Source: Cladobotryum mycophilum | Taxonomy: Eukaryota > Ascomycota > Sordariomycetes > Hypocreales > Hypocreaceae | Length of the DNA stretch: 64,000 nt | Direction of reading: 5' to 3' | Assembly: GCA_036429605.1 (NCBI GenBank) | Contig: CM071589.1 | Location: 372,001 to 436,000, forward strand | Shown here: positions 1 through 12,910 of the stretch, piece by piece | How the letters are laid out: the number at the start of each line of letters is the position of its first letter | Numbering within the stretch: position 1 is the stretch's first letter | The notes under the pieces: model-generated | The model's input: the letters and a program-made list of their open reading frames with translations, nothing else | Told to the model about the DNA's origin: nothing | The model's database searches: none | Made by a program: the position numbers and the translations under genes

Positions 1-788
1 TTACCGCTCCAAGGCAATACGGTTAATTGCGTTTGTTTCATCGGCAAATCTGGCAGTCAGTTGGTAATCTCATCCCACTCGGTTCCCGATGTCTTGTCTG
101 CTAGTAGATCATATTAAAACGGTCTCACAAACGAGCCATCATCGGGGCGCCCTTGGGCAAGTATACCCGCGCGCATCCCGTTTTCTTGACCGGCTGTCGG
201 CAAGGAATGGACCAATGGACCCTTAAGCTGGGGATTAGGGGTATGTGCCGAGGAGAGACATACTGCGCGAGTCAGCAGAGCCGCGGAAGAGACATTGCGA
301 CCACATTCACATACAATTTGTTAAGCTTTATTAATTGTACAATTATTGTTACTTAATCGACTCACTGCAAAAGATGATGAGTTAATCAATGTTCCACATG
401 GTGTTACACAAGGATGCAGCCCACGCTTCCCTCCGTGAGACAAACATGGATGCGGATGATGCAATACACCCAAACTGGGATTTTTAAATTGCAAGTCAAC
501 GACAATCAGATAAACAAGCTATATCATACGGCATAAGTCCAAAATTGGGCATAGCTTATCCAAGGGGCAAGATCAACATACCCTACCCTGAATGACACGA
601 GAAGTACGAGCAACGTTCGGTGCATCCCCAACCACAGCTAGGATAATGGTGACTTGACAGAGGCCTCGGCCCGACCCACGTGCTGACAAAAGAAACCAAA
701 TGGGGGAAATGCGACATCGGCAGTGAAATCTTATCCCGCAGTCGACTCCGAACACTGCCCCGAAGGAAGCCCTCAGAGAACAGCGACA
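1..788. other. Intergenic region, no gene recognised
   Basis: No convincing coding region is seen. Short open frames here (for example 153-356) have no recognisable domain and no splice-supported extension. The right part is presumably the promoter and 5' leader of the AlaX-like gene that starts at 789. Confidence 0.5.
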
Positions 789-1649
789 ATGAGTGAGACC
801 GTGGCTGTCAAGACTCACTTGGCCTTTCACTATGACGGCAAGCTGCTGAAGCTACAGACAAAGGTGGCGTCGATCCGTCCATTTTCTGCTCTGGAGGAGG
901 CCAATCGGCAGATTTTCAAGCAAGCCAGCGACGAGCATGACTTTGTGATTGTCACCAATGAGACAATATTCCACCCTCAAGGTGGTGGTCAGCCATCTGA
1001 TGAAGGAGAAATAACAACCATCGCGTCCAATGTCGGGCCGGACGTGGACGTCCCTCCAGTATCCATTGTGATCAGCGCCGTACGCATGGATGTTGTAAAT
1101 GATGGACAAGTGCTGCATCTCGGGCGATTCAAGGATCCTTCATCAGCTTCGAGAGTACACGCAGGCGACGCCGTTGAGCAGATCATCGACGCTGACAAGC
1201 GGCTCCTTTACTCGAGGTTACACACAGCCGGCCACGTCCTCGGATCAGCCGTGCGGCACCTGCTGGAGAAGGAGATTGAGGGGTTCGATGAGCTAAAGGC
1301 ATCGCATTTCCCCGACAGCGCGGCCTGCGAATTCAAAGGCTTGATCGATGGCAAATGGAAACCGCAAATCCAGGAACGCGTAAACGACTATGTGAACCGG
1401 GCGATGCCCGTGGAGATTGATTTCTGGACCGAAGAGGACTTTCGCCGCGAGGGCTTGGAGCGCTTGATACCCGACCGCAGTCTGCTGCCTCCCGGAGAGG
1501 ACAAGTTTCGCGTCGTGCGCATCGTTGGCGCGGAGGTGTATCCGTGTGGTGGCACGCATGTCGATACGACTGACCTTTGTGGCGCGACGACGGTGAAGAA
1601 GATTGCTAGAAGCAAGGGAGTGAGCAGGGTCAGCTACACGGTTGTTTAA
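789..1649 (+). CDS. Alanyl-tRNA editing protein, AlaX type (trans-editing hydrolase)
   Basis: Single-exon gene of 286 residues. The family hydrolyses Ser or Gly wrongly attached to tRNA-Ala, acting without the synthetase body. Seen: a conserved HPQGGGQP block in the N-terminal part, the HxxxH zinc motif (LHTAGH, His145 and His149) and the downstream CxxxH motif (CGGTH, Cys253 and His257), which together make the four-ligand zinc site of AlaRS/AlaX editing domains. The open frame continues upstream to 723, but the ATG at 789 (MSETVAVKTH) begins just before the region expected to be conserved, so it is preferred. It is convergent with the reductase at 1844-2943 (194 bp between stops). The role is probably cytosolic (inference). 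ThrRS-type SAD editing is the main alternative, but the gene is far too short to be a synthetase. Confidence 0.9.
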   Translation: MSETVAVKTHLAFHYDGKLLKLQTKVASIRPFSALEEANRQIFKQASDEHDFVIVTNETIFHPQGGGQPSDEGEITTIASNVGPDVDVPPVSIVISAVRMDVVNDGQVLHLGRFKDPSSASRVHAGDAVEQIIDADKRLLYSRLHTAGHVLGSAVRHLLEKEIEGFDELKASHFPDSAACEFKGLIDGKWKPQIQERVNDYVNRAMPVEIDFWTEEDFRREGLERLIPDRSLLPPGEDKFRVVRIVGAEVYPCGGTHVDTTDLCGATTVKKIARSKGVSRVSYTVV

Positions 1650-1843
1650 ACGCGTTGAAAAGAAAAGACGGGTCCAGAGTTGACGGAATGATAGAACATG
1701 AGGCACACGACGATGATCACCACTCGGAATAGATATAAAATTCTCATTCGACTAGGAGTCTTCTAATAGACAGGCTATTGTAGCTACCTTGCTGTCAACT
1801 AGCCATACCACTAGTGACGATAGATTAACCCGCCCAAGCTCAT

Positions 1844-2943
1844 CTATGCCTTGGTGTCCCACTCAACAATAGGCTTGAGGTTCTCCGCGACAGTCTGCTC
1901 AAAGGGCTTCCAGCCATCCTGCTTGCCCCACTTCTTCAATAGAGCAAACGACTCGGAGAAATCCGTGGTGATGGTGAGCTGAGGGTCGCCGGGGAAGTCG
2001 TCGACGACCTTGTGGTCAGGGTAGAGCTTCCTGATTTCGCGGAGGACATGATTCCAGTTGGCCTTGCGGCCCCATGCCTGAAGACGTGCGTTGGAGGTGT
2101 CGGGGTCAAGAATGGAAGCGACGTGGAGCAAAGCGACATCCTTGACATCGATCTCGAAGACTGTTTTTTTGTTGGTCATTAGTTGGGCTGCATCCACCTT
2201 TTTGTGCACAATGGGATTCACTTACTGGCAGGGAATGCTGCAACCATGCCAACGTTGCCATCGTACAAGAGATTGATCCAAGACGCCGAGCTCTCGATGT
2301 GGCTCTTGTCAAGGGGTTCGCCAATAATGGTCGCAGGAGCGACGACATTAATAGCAAAGTGCGGCTTGTTTTCCTCGGCAAACTTCCAGAACGCCTTCTC
2401 GGCCTCGACCTTGCTTGCTGCATAAGAGAGTCTGCCCCGAGCAGGCTCATATGGCGGAGGCGCCCAGGCCGCCTTGACAGCATACTCGTTCCAGCTATCC
2501 TTATCAACGCGAGTGTCGTTTCCGGGGATGGGTGGTGTAGCGGCCACGATGGAACTGGTGTAGACAATCTGCTTGACCGAAGGCTCTTTCAGGGCAGCCT
2601 TGAGAATGGAGACGGTTCCGGCGACGGTGGGTGGAATGACCTCGTTGGGATCCGCAGCGAAAGTGGTGATGGTGGCAATGTGCGCAATGGCCGAGACGCC
2701 CTTGACAGCTTCGCCAAAAGCATTATCATTGGCAAAGTCAGTTACCTCGACCAGCTCGAAGCTATCACCGTACGATCCAAAGAGCTTGTTGAGCCACGCC
2801 GCCTTTTGGAGGCTTCGAACGGTTCCTCGGACTTTGTAACCGCGTTCGAGGAACTGCTTGACGGTTTGCGAGCCGACGTATCCTGTGGCGCCGGTGACGA
2901 GGACCCAGGAGCCCTTGGGAATGGAAGGAGTAGGTTCAGACAT
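1844..2943 (-). CDS. NAD(P)-dependent extended-SDR reductase (dihydroflavonol-4-reductase / aldehyde reductase-like)
   Basis: Two exons: 2943-2226 and 2160-1844, giving 344 residues. The 65-bp intron (2225-2161) has a GTAAGT donor, a branch site resembling CTAATGAC and an AACAG acceptor, and joins in frame (AAFPA|IFEIDVKDVA). Seen: an N-terminal nucleotide-binding motif (TGATGYVGS) and the catalytic Tyr-Lys pair (YAASK) after a conserved YTSS strand. The substrate-binding C-terminal part includes the DVKDVALLHV segment typical of the family. The family reduces aldehydes, ketones or flavanonol-like substrates with NADPH; the actual substrate cannot be told from sequence. Its 3' end faces that of the AlaX-like gene. 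Confidence 0.9.
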
Positions 2944-4824
2944 GGTTGGAGTAGATGATTGAGTTTATTGTTGGTTGTTGCCGTTTGTAAAGTTGCTGTG
3001 ATGCAGTGTTTAGATCAAACGAATGCTGGCCTCGAGGCAGTCTTTATAGATGAGTCGACAGCTACGAGTAGCGAATAAGCCAAACCTCCGTTCCATCAGA
3101 TGCAATGGAGCCACGGAAGCACGGGTGGAACATGTCAGAAGTATCGACGCATCTGACAAATTCGACATGATGGCGGAGTCTGTGTAACGTCCTGCATCAT
3201 CCGAGCTAGCAGAAGAGTAGTATGGTGATGATGGATGGATGGATGGATGGATGGAAGTAGTAGGAGCATGGCCAAGGCAGCGGACTATGAAACACGGCTG
3301 GATCAAACGCTTAATAATGTCATTCATCTGGACCCCCAACTCAAGAGCGGCGGCAAGCGAATGCACCCCCCACGGCGACTAGCAGATGTAAGATGCAAGA
3401 TTCAAGATATGAGACCAGTCACGACCAGGAGTCCTCCCGTTGAACAGGTTGCTGCCACAAGGGCATCGTGTTCCTGATTTGGCCATTGCAGAGCCTTGGC
3501 TGGGGAATTCCAGATACGAATCATCTTGTATGAGCCTCTGGCACCGTTCGCTGGCTACCTGTAGATGGATGGGGAAAAGATATCGACCCGGTGAATTGGC
3601 TGCGAAAGATGGATGTTGAATCCATCACAGGCCGTCCAAGTTTAGCTTCATGGCTGGCATTTTGTTGACTAGTTATGCCAAGACTTGGAGTTTCCCAAAG
3701 CGGATGGGTTCACTTTTGAATCAGTAGCTTGATCTATCATTGTCAGGGCCCCAGCGTGTTCAGGGGGCCAACAAGACGGACTTGTGTAAGTGGAGGATTG
3801 AAAGTCTCCAGTTACTGTTACCCACTGTCGGAACCGTTCCGATGTAGAAGAGAGCGATTATTAAACGGACCGATTTATCCCCACGGTATACCCGTGGTTT
3901 ACCCATAGTATTCCCATAGTGCGCCCGTATCCTTGACGCCTTTACTTAATCAGACACAACCTGGCAACTTGCAGCTTGAACCCTGTTGGGTGGGGATCGG
4001 AATAATATCGGCTCAAACTTCGTAGAGGTCCTTCTTAGAAGAGCCACATGAGCTTAGGGAAGGGATCTTAGAAAACACACACGCACTTTCAGAGCAAAAG
4101 AATCCTCTATGTTCTTTCGCCCATGGCAACACTAAGGGGTGTATGAATAGCCATGTACATCGTTTATAAAGGGAGGGAGATCCTTCAATCAAAGTTTGGT
4201 AAATACTGAAATGCTGCCTAATGTCATGTTACATAGATTTGACGTCTGGCGATAATGCGTAACCATGGGAGGTAGGGAGAACTTTACCTACCCGGGAGAT
4301 GAAGCTGAATGAGATGAGCAAGCTAGATTGGTATTGGATGCTTTAATCCTTTGCGAATATATCCGTGTTTATGAAGTAAAACTGTACTTTATATTATCAT
4401 CATCAGTTGGTATGTTTAACCCATTCATATTCCTCTCTGTCTCTGGGGTTTGTAATGAGGGTTGTTTGCAGTATTAAAACTAATACATCCTTACCCATCT
4501 CTCGTCCAACAAATTGCAATGGAAGACCAATCCAGCACTGGATGCTACCTAACGTCTAACTTACACAGCCGCCTTTTCATCCATTAAACAACTTACATAA
4601 CCTCATATTGGGCCACCAATCATCTGGCATCAAAATGTTGCTACATGATGAGGCGAACCAAGCGTCAAATGGGAGATGAAGCCGTGCCGCGTGAATAAGG
4701 CAGCGGATTGGGCATCGTTTGCTCCCCATCAACCCACCCCTTCTACGCGTTTGTTCCATGGTTCAAACAAAAAACCGTATAGCATCATTTATTTGGGGGG
4801 GGAAAAAGCACAAAATAACTAACC
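2944..4824. other. Long intergenic region (1.9 kb)
   Basis: Upstream of both flanking divergent genes (reductase and STAND protein). It contains a (GGAT)n microsatellite near 3240 and no open frame with a recognisable domain. No TIRs or tRNA signals were found. Confidence 0.5.
3231..3254. repeat. (ATGG)n microsatellite
   Basis: Six consecutive ATGG units, preceded by a short TGATG stretch, about 290 bp upstream of the reductase start codon. Confidence 0.9.
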
Positions 4825-7800
4825 ATGGCTCTAGTGTTGAGCAGAGCAGGCCCAGTCAAAGCCGACATCAGGCTCCAGCAGGCCATCGCAGCCTTCCAAG
4901 CTGAGCTCGCGCCAGAGCAAAGGACCGACTTCGAGGAGGACCTCAACCGATTTCGCACCATACACCCTGACGAAAACGATGTCTCTGTACTCATGAGTGT
5001 CATTAGTCGTCAAAAACACCGCAAGAACTGCTTTGGCCCGAGATTTATGAATGTCCTTCAGTCTGCACAACAATTCGCAGCTATCGGCGACATTTTGGTG
5101 GGTGGCTCGCAGAACTTGATTGCATGCGGAATATGGACAGCCATTCGATCGACAATTCTTGTAGGATTGAATCTCTATAGTTTAAGTGTTCAATTGTTAT
5201 CACTGACAACACAACTAGATACTAGTGAATTCCGATGGCAATTTGGAAAAGTTATCGCACATGTTTATGGTCGCTGGCCGCTCAGCTCCTCGGTACGAAA
5301 CCATATCTCGGCTCTATCATCGTAAATCCAAGGCCCTGTTGACTTATCTACACGAATACTTTATAATCATGATCAAAATATGCCACAAACTTATCAAGAT
5401 GTCCAAAAAGTCTCGCATTTCGCGCATATTTTCTCTGCTAGACGACTCCGAAACCAAAAAGTTTCAGTCAGACCTGGACTATTGGGCGAACATGATCAAA
5501 GAGGAAACACAACTACTGATGGCACAAGGTATTGAGCAACAAGGGAGCTTAATTTCTTCAGCATTATTTGAAAGGTCCAAGACAGAGGCTCGGCGTCAGA
5601 AACTCAAACTAAATACCCAAGTTTTAAAAGCATGCTCATCCTACGATCACCAGTCCAGCTGGAAACGAACCCGCAAACTGGGAACAACTGAGTTGTACAA
5701 TCAGTCAAATGAGTACAAAACCTGGAAATGCGACAAAATAGATCAGTCTTCCACGCTGCTCTACATGGGAAAGCTTGGCTGCGGGAAATCTGTATTGATG
5801 GCAAACATGGTGGAAGATTTAAACGATTACGTCCAACATACCAAGATACTGGTCGCATACTTCTTTTGCCAGCACGATGATGATGTGAGCTTACTGGCAC
5901 GCACTGTACTCGGTTCATTAGCATTTCAGCTTTTGCGCAACTTGCCTGATCTCTCAAGTGCTGCTGAATGCACCGAGAATAACGGACTATCAGATGCCGA
6001 AAGCATCTGCGGCTTATTAAAAGCTTCGTTGCCGGCGAGCTTTCAGGCCTACTTTGTGCTAGACGGGCTCGACGAATGCAGTGGAGAGGAAAGAGAGGTC
6101 CTTCTTAGAGAGATTCGGAGGATCCAGGATTTATTTTCTTTACGTGTCTGTGTATCCTTCAGAGAAGAAGCAGACAACCCTCACCGGCTGGATTCTACAC
6201 CTCTTGCCAGACAAGAAAGAGTCAGAATGCCAACGAACAATCCCGATATCAAGAGGTTTATCTGCGACGAATTACACCGCTGCATTAACAGTGGTACTCT
6301 TGTCATGGGAGATCTAGAACTGTTGGTCGAAATCACAAACACTCTGATGGACTGCGCCCAAGGAATGTTTCTATGGGTATCTCTCCAAATTTTAGCCTTA
6401 TGCAGGGGAAAGACCGACGAGGAGATTCGACAAGCATTGAAGGATTTGCCAAAAGATCTCCCCGAGACATACAGGCGCATTCTCAAGAACTGTGAGGGAG
6501 ACGGGGGTCAGTATCAGATGAAAGTTTTACAGCTGGTCACCGTTGCCTCCCATCCTTTGACAATTGAGGATGTCCGTGAGGCCCTTGCCGTTGTCCCAGG
6601 CGATCTGAACTGGAACCCGGCGAGACTGCCTAACAATATGTACAGCGTGCTTGCTCATTGCGGAGGCTTACTAACCATCGATGAAGAGAATCTGGGTATT
6701 AGACTCGTACACCAGAGTGTCAAAAGCTTCTTGGTTGACGATTTTGACGATGCAATTCGGCCACTATTCACTCTCAACGACGCTGATATGTATATGAGCG
6801 GTGTCCTCATCACATACTTAAGCTACGCGCATTTCGACAAGCAACTATCTACCACCAAGTCTTCTTCAATCGCCCCAAAATCAGTTCCCTCAGCCGTTTT
6901 CGAATCGGTGGTCACATCAGACAGACTCAAAAAGTTCGCGAGCTCGTACCTGAAAACCAGGAAGAAAAGCCAGAGCTCCACAGCCGATATTAACCGGATG
7001 CTATCAAATATCAAGGAGCAAGCGAGATCGACCATGAAGCAACACACGCAACTTTACGCCTACGCATCATCCTTCTGGGTTCATCACCTGTACGCGACGA
7101 CAGCGCCACTGGGGCCCACTGTGGTGGGATTGATACATAAGCTGGTTGAAAAACTCTTTCTTGCAGGTCTACATGATGAACTAGAAGGTGAAGAGGTCCT
7201 TGAGTGGGCCGGACGGACTGGAAAGCATGATGTCGCGGAAATCCTTTGCCGCGCCGAGGGATTAACCAAAACAGACATGGTGCTTTGGGCGATAAGAAAG
7301 AGATATGATGAAGTATTTGCAACATATTTCCAAAACGATAAATTGCGAATCGAGAAGGATAAGATATATGCGGAAATAGTCATCGGCCAACCCAGCCTAT
7401 ATATGGAAGGGCTCGTGATTCGAGATGCTAACATGTCGGAAGTCGAAATCGCTCATTTTATGATGATAGCCATATGGATGAGCCACCAAGATATTTTCCA
7501 AAGACTTCAAGACAGATCAATTAACGAAAACAAAATGACATTGTTCACTCATCAAATTTTGCTCTGGAGCTTACTGGGCGGACGGGGGGATATGTTTGAT
7601 TCACGCAATTTTCGCAATCGGATAACTAAAGAAGACATGCTGGATGCTGCGGCTCTGAAAAGTATTTCTGATCCGGGAGGGTTCTTCCGCGGAGTCTGCA
7701 ATCTTCGGGGCGATGAGGTTGATGTTCTCCTGAGAAGAGAAAAACATGACATGCGCTTCGAGAATCTTCTGAATTCTACTATCTCAACATGCCTAAATCT

Positions 7801-7927
7801 GTGGGCCGAGTTACCACTAGTGCTATATTATGGAAGAAGCAGGAAAAGGCATGGAGCTAGGGACGGCAGTCGTAGGAATTGGGACAACAGCAGTACGAAG
7901 GGGCTGAAAGATTTCTCTCTAGATTGA
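4825..7927 (+). CDS. STAND protein: DUF7708-like N-terminus plus NACHT NTPase
   Basis: Two exons (4825-5160, 5219-7927), 1014 residues. The 58-bp intron has a CTGAC branch and CTAG acceptor. It was chosen over other GT-AG options because it restores the family spacing across the junction (TILILVNSDGNLEKLSHMF). The N-terminal part, roughly residues 60-250, has the alpha-helical pattern of the fungal DUF7708 region (GIWTAIR, then MFMVAGRSAPRYE). NACHT follows: Walker A GKLGCGKS at 296-303, Walker B LDGLDEC at 393-399, then the conserved winged-helix region ending in VHQSVKSFLVDDF. The last 350 residues are helical; I see no clear ankyrin, WD40 or TPR repeats. Fungal STAND proteins are NLR-like switches, some acting in allorecognition or defence; a function here is inference. 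Confidence 0.85.
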
Positions 7928-8630
7928 AAACTAGAGTTGTGGATGCCTTAGTACAGAACATTGTAGTATATAGCAGTTTTGTCACCTTAGGTATCTTATA
8001 ACTCTCTAGGAATCCCCTGGAACGAGGCTTGCGAATTATAATTATAGGTTAGCTAGCCAACGATGGTAGGACACTGCGCCGAGTCAGGAGCAAGGATGCA
8101 GCAATTACGATGGTAACAGGTTTTTCTCCCAGAACGCGGGTTTCCTTGCTTTGAGCAGTCGAGGGACTGAGGCCCTATAATAAGATAGGATAGCTAGTTA
8201 GTGTAATAATAAATAATGATAATAACTATCTAGGAAATTAGGAAGTCATGATTCAACGCAAGCTCAAGGATTATAATACTCTTCATAAAATATGAAATAG
8301 TACAGGAAACTACTTTATAATATGTGTTTTTCCGACACTTTGTATGGATGTAGAGAGATTGTCTATATCCTTTAATTAGGAAATGAGTCTCTTCCGCGGA
8401 TGTTGCTTCACAAGCTCGGAATGACAGCTCCGCATGTCACCCACCCCTCATTGCGGCACCTCACCAGCGAACCACGCCAACTTACAAGGTTGGGCAGCTT
8501 GGCAGCATCACAGGGACGATCAATTACGTAGCTCAATATCGAGCCTACGGAGTGTAGCTTCTTCCTCCTCCCTCCGCCCAAACAACTACCCTTGGATTCT
8601 GTATTTGTCTCAGAACAGCGTTCAACAGCC
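7928..8630. other. Intergenic region between STAND gene and ALDH
   Basis: AT-rich in its middle part (about 8150-8380) with no domain-bearing open frame. The last 200 bp are presumably the ALDH promoter and leader. Confidence 0.5.
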
Positions 8631-10199
8631 ATGGCAACTGAAGCACAGAAACCCCTCCCGTTCGACTTGGCTGACAAAAGCCTCGCCCACTTTGACTCCC
8701 TCGTGTATGGAGAGTCTGTCGATGCCAAATCCGGAAAACGCTTTGATGTCATTGATCCCGGCACAGGAGAGGCTTGGGCTTCTTGTCCAGACTGCCGCGA
8801 AGATGATGTCGACAGCGCCGTCGTCTCATCTCACAATGCGTTCAACGTCTTCTCCAAATGGACACCGAGACAGCGCGCGCAGTGCCTGTCCAAGTGGCAC
8901 TACCTGATTGTCGCTGCGCGAGACGACCTCGCCAAAATTCTCGTGCATGAAACGGGAAAGCCTCTTTCTGAAGCCTATGCAGAGATTGATTACGGCACAA
9001 CCTTTACATGGTGGTTTATCGGCGAAGCAGATAGGATCCAAGGTTCCTCCATCACATCCGCCATTCCGGGTCGCCGCGGCATCACCATCAAACAGCCCAT
9101 TGGTGTGGTCGCCGCCCTTGTGCCTTGGAATTTCCCTATTGCGCTCATGTTAAGAAAGGCAAGCGCTGCATTGGCTGCCGGCTGCACCATGATTGTCAAA
9201 CCATCACCGGAGGCACCAGTTACTGCCTTGTCGCTTGCGCACCTTGCCCTGCGTGCGGGGTTCCCATCTGGAGCACTCAATGTGCTGACAACCAGTCTTG
9301 AAGGCACACCGAGCTTGGCGGAGGCGCTTTGCCTGCATCCTCTTGTGAAAAAGGTCACATTCACGGGAAGTACCAGGGTGGGAAAGATTATCGCCAGCTT
9401 GTGTGCAAGAAACCTGAAGAAGTCGACTATGGAACTCGGAGGAAATTGTCCATTCATCGTATTTGACGATGCAAACTTGGATCAAGCGCTGACCCAACTG
9501 ATGGCGCTCAAATGGCGTCACGCTGGACAGGTTTGTGTAACAGCCAACAGAGTATTTGTACAACGTGGTGTTCATGACAAATTGATTGATGAGATTGTCA
9601 AACAAACCTCACAGCTAAAAATTGGCCACGGAATGGCAAAGGATGTCACATTGGGACCTCTGACCACCCCAAGAAGTCTTGACAGAGTAGAGGAAATGGC
9701 AAAAGATGCCATCGAAAAAGGAGCGAAGCTGGTTCTGGGGACGGGCAAGAGAAAGGACTCCGGGTCCGATACTCGAGGCTACTTCATGGAGCCTACAATC
9801 TTGACTGGTGTCACGGACGACATGCTCATGAGCCAGGAAGAGATCTTTGGACCGTTGCTGGGAATATCCGTCTTCGATAGCGAGGAAGAAGTCATCAAGA
9901 GAGCAAACGACACGAGCATGGGCCTCACAAGCTACGTTTTTACCAAGAACGTTGATCGTCTGTGGCGTCTCTTTGAGAAGCTGGAAGCAGGAATGATTGG
10001 ATTGGTGAGTCAAGGAAGCTGCTCAAATACGTGACAATACTAACGATTCATGATGCAGAACGCGGTAAGCACATCATCTGCAGAGGTTCCTTTTGGCGGT
10101 ATCAAGGAAAGTGGCTACGGCAAAGAGAGTGGAAAGGATGTGGCTATTGAAGAGTATTTGGTGACCAAGAGCGGTACTCTGGCCATCGAGGGGCTTTGA
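8631..10199 (+). CDS. Aldehyde dehydrogenase, succinate-semialdehyde dehydrogenase-like
   Basis: Two exons (8631-10004, 10059-10199), 504 residues. The 54-bp intron has GTGAGT, an ACTAAC branch and GCAG. All ALDH landmarks are present: PWNFP with the oxyanion Asn, the FTGSTRVG cofactor loop, the general-base Glu268 in MELGG, the nucleophile Cys302 in GQVCVTANR, the EEIFGP motif, and the C-terminal PFGGIKESGYGKE block supplied by exon 2. The family oxidises an aldehyde to its acid with NAD(P)+; the KESGYGKE end and general similarity point to the semialdehyde (GabD-like) branch. The ATG at 8631 is preferred to the longer frame opening at 8592. It is convergent with an SDR 183 bp away, and the two may act in sequence on one alcohol/aldehyde substrate (inference). 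Confidence 0.92.
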
Positions 10200-10381
10200 T
10201 ACTTGTCAAAGAATATGCTGAGATAGATTGAGAATGAATAAGTGTCTATTTCTGCATTCATGTTACGCTTCCCTCGAATAATGCATTATTTCTTTGTGCG
10301 TCGGGTGAATTTGACATCACGGAGGGAAACTGCATCGTCATCTGGATCATCTCTTGGAGTGCTATGTGAAAGGCTCCATCT

Positions 10382-11195
10382 CTAGACACAACGTCCGCCA
10401 TCCACCTCAAGGTTCACACCAGTGATGAACGCCGCCTCGTCACTGGCAAGATAGCAGCAAGCATTCGCAACATCCGACGGGGTTGACGCCCTTCCAAGCG
10501 GGACTGTGCTCACAAATGCCTTCATATTTTCAGGCGTCGCCTCCTTGCCGATGAACAAGTGTGTCCTATTACAGCACCCCATTAGCCAATTGCATCAACT
10601 CTGTGAAGGTGTAGCCAACTTACATTCCTGTACTTCCAACAACAGGAGACACTGAGTTGAACCGAATTTGTTTCGGCCCGTATTCAGAGGCCAGCGCTTT
10701 TGTCGCAGTGATTACTGCTCCCTTGGAAGCGCAGTACCAACTCAGACCTCCGCGGGGTCGAATGCCGGCCGTAGATGCGATCTGGATGAAGCTTCCCGGG
10801 CGATTCTCCTTCAAGAAGTACTGGAGAAGAACATTGGAGGAAATGTAAACTGATTTGACATTGACGTTCATGACCAGATCAAACTCGTCTTCCGTCACAG
10901 TCTCGCTGGGCTTGTTGTGGTATGTCGCACCCGCATTGTTGACCACAATGTCGAGCTGTCCAAAGGATTTTAATGCCAGCGCCAGAAGCCCCTCCCAGCT
11001 TTCCTTCTTTGTTACATCAGCCTTGAAGAAAAGACCTCCGAGTTCTGTGGCTGCTGCTTCGCCAGCTTCTACCGAGAGATCTGCGATAACGACTTTGGCT
11101 CCCTCTTGAGCGAATTTGGCGGCGATGCCTTTGCCGAAGCCAGATGCTGCGCCGGTAATGATGGCGACTTTGCCTTCTAGACGCTTTGAAGCCAT
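10382..11195 (-). CDS. Short-chain dehydrogenase/reductase (classical SDR, FabG-like)
   Basis: Two exons: 11195-10624 and 10565-10382, 251 residues. The 58-bp intron has GTAAGT and a GCTAATG branch, and ends in ATAG. The junction codon gives GSTGM|THLFIGKEA in frame. Seen: TGAASGFGKG cofactor motif, NNAG, the catalytic Ser in IASTAG and YCASK, and the usual family end (ITGVNLEVDGGRC). The length is typical for classical SDRs. The reaction is NAD(P)-dependent oxidation or reduction of an alcohol/ketone; the substrate is unknown. It is tail-to-tail with the ALDH. Confidence 0.92.
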
Positions 11196-12910
11196 TTTCT
11201 AGTTATATAGATGAGCTGGTGACGAATTGATATGCAGCTCAATCAGTGATGGAGATGCCCAATGGCTATGAAATGTGCCAAAGACTACAGAAACGAGGTG
11301 CATTTCTTGGATGCCCAGTCAGAGTGCTATATCAGCCTAACTAACAACTGATCCACCATCGATACCACAATAGACCATTCGCTTGATAGTCTAGATGCGT
11401 TGCCATTCTTGGTATCACCTTGCACACGGCTCGATGGTGGATCATCTCTTCCCCGCAGACGAACCCCGCCATCCGTCCATCATGACGCCACGAAATAGCT
11501 CCCGTCTTCTCAAGAGGCTTCTCCGCACGCTTCTTGGTGAAATAGAAGTGGCTTATTATTAGTCTAAGATGTTTTAAGAAAGCCTCGGGGAAATGGTCAA
11601 TTACTGCATTCATCCATAGATGAATTCATCAGACGTCTTCACAGCATCATTTTCCCACAATCTGCATCACCAAGACCGCCAAATCAAGTTCGACCCTCAA
11701 TGAGAGCAAAATTGCATAGTAGCTGACCAAGTGGAAGAATTGGATTCTGCAGTCTCGGGAAATTTCCTATATTGCTCGTTGCTACCTCTGATTCCCTTGG
11801 CCGCCCTTTTTCTGATTTCAATCCTTTCCCTTTCTAGACTCCATCCATTCTGTAGCTTCATACTACATCGAGCTGACAACACTGGCTATGGCGAGGGTCT
11901 AAACAAATCGCTGACTTCATTATTTAAACCGTTTTTGACTGCCCTCCACTCTTTTATGCCCAAATCAACATCTCCACGTGACAGACAGGTTGAGGGGTAG
12001 CCAAATTCAGGCCGACCATCCGCAGCATACGAGTCCTGGCCGCAGTGATAGTTTAATGATGTAGGGTATTGTTCTATTTGATGCATCGACCTAAGAATAC
12101 CTCACTGTAGTCTGTGTAAGATAGTATTAGTTATAAATCAACTTTAGGGGAGGGCTTGAACAATCTCGCAAGTCTTTCTTTTGAGTGAAAAGAGATAGGA
12201 TTAACAATCCATACCTGTATCCCAGGCGCATTCGAGATGAGAACCATTGTGCTATCACAAATGAAATCTTCTACATATTCCGATAAACCATGGCTTACGC
12301 GTAATATGACTCCTTACAGTATTATATTATTGAACACAACGCCGACAGCATGCCTCGGTAATCACTGTTCGCAGCGACTGAAGCGTACCTCATACCCCCT
12401 GATTTGATCAATAATACTAAACACAAGATGAAAAACTCTGAATTATACACTCAAACCCTTCAAAGCTATACACCATCATGACGAACACTATCAATATAAC
12501 GTCGAGAAAGTCTTTCACCCGAGGATAAACTCCACAACACCCTCCAGACTAACACGTCTCCTACGAAGTTGGGCGGATTACTGATCACATTTACCCACGA
12601 ACAAATTTAGGTAGGAGATAAAAAGTGTTCAGTAATTCATCAGTGCTGCGATTAATAATCTGAGACTTCGTTGAACCTCTCTCTACCTTGGATGCCTTGA
12701 GAATACAGTGACAGGATTAGGGATTAGTGATTGGATATCTGATGATGTGCTTTGCCAATTTTGTTATTATACGTACATATATAAGAGCAATCCTGCTCTG
12801 GGAACAATTTGTCCCTACAAGCTCACTCATCAGAAAGCAGTTCTTCATCTTATCTACCTCATTCATCGCTGATCCAGTATCAGCACCCGCACGGCACACC
12901 ATCCACCAAC
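11196..12910. other. Long intergenic region (1.7 kb)
   Basis: No gene recognised. Short frames such as 11341-11613 and 11731-12000 show no domain and have poor codon character. A TATA-like element lies near the right end. Confidence 0.45.
12778..12784 (+). promoter_or_regulatory. TATA box of the tautomerase gene
   Basis: TATATAA sits 127 bp before the start codon at 12911, a usual spacing for fungal promoters with a short leader. Match seen directly; use inferred. Confidence 0.5.

Noticed and set aside
5180..5225. Alternative 46-bp intron in the STAND gene
   Set aside because: It keeps frame, but the GTTTAA donor is poor and the spacing of the conserved N-terminal region is worse than with the 58-bp intron at 5161-5218.
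11341..11613. 90-codon minus-strand frame
   Set aside because: No domain and no support from splice sites or neighbours.
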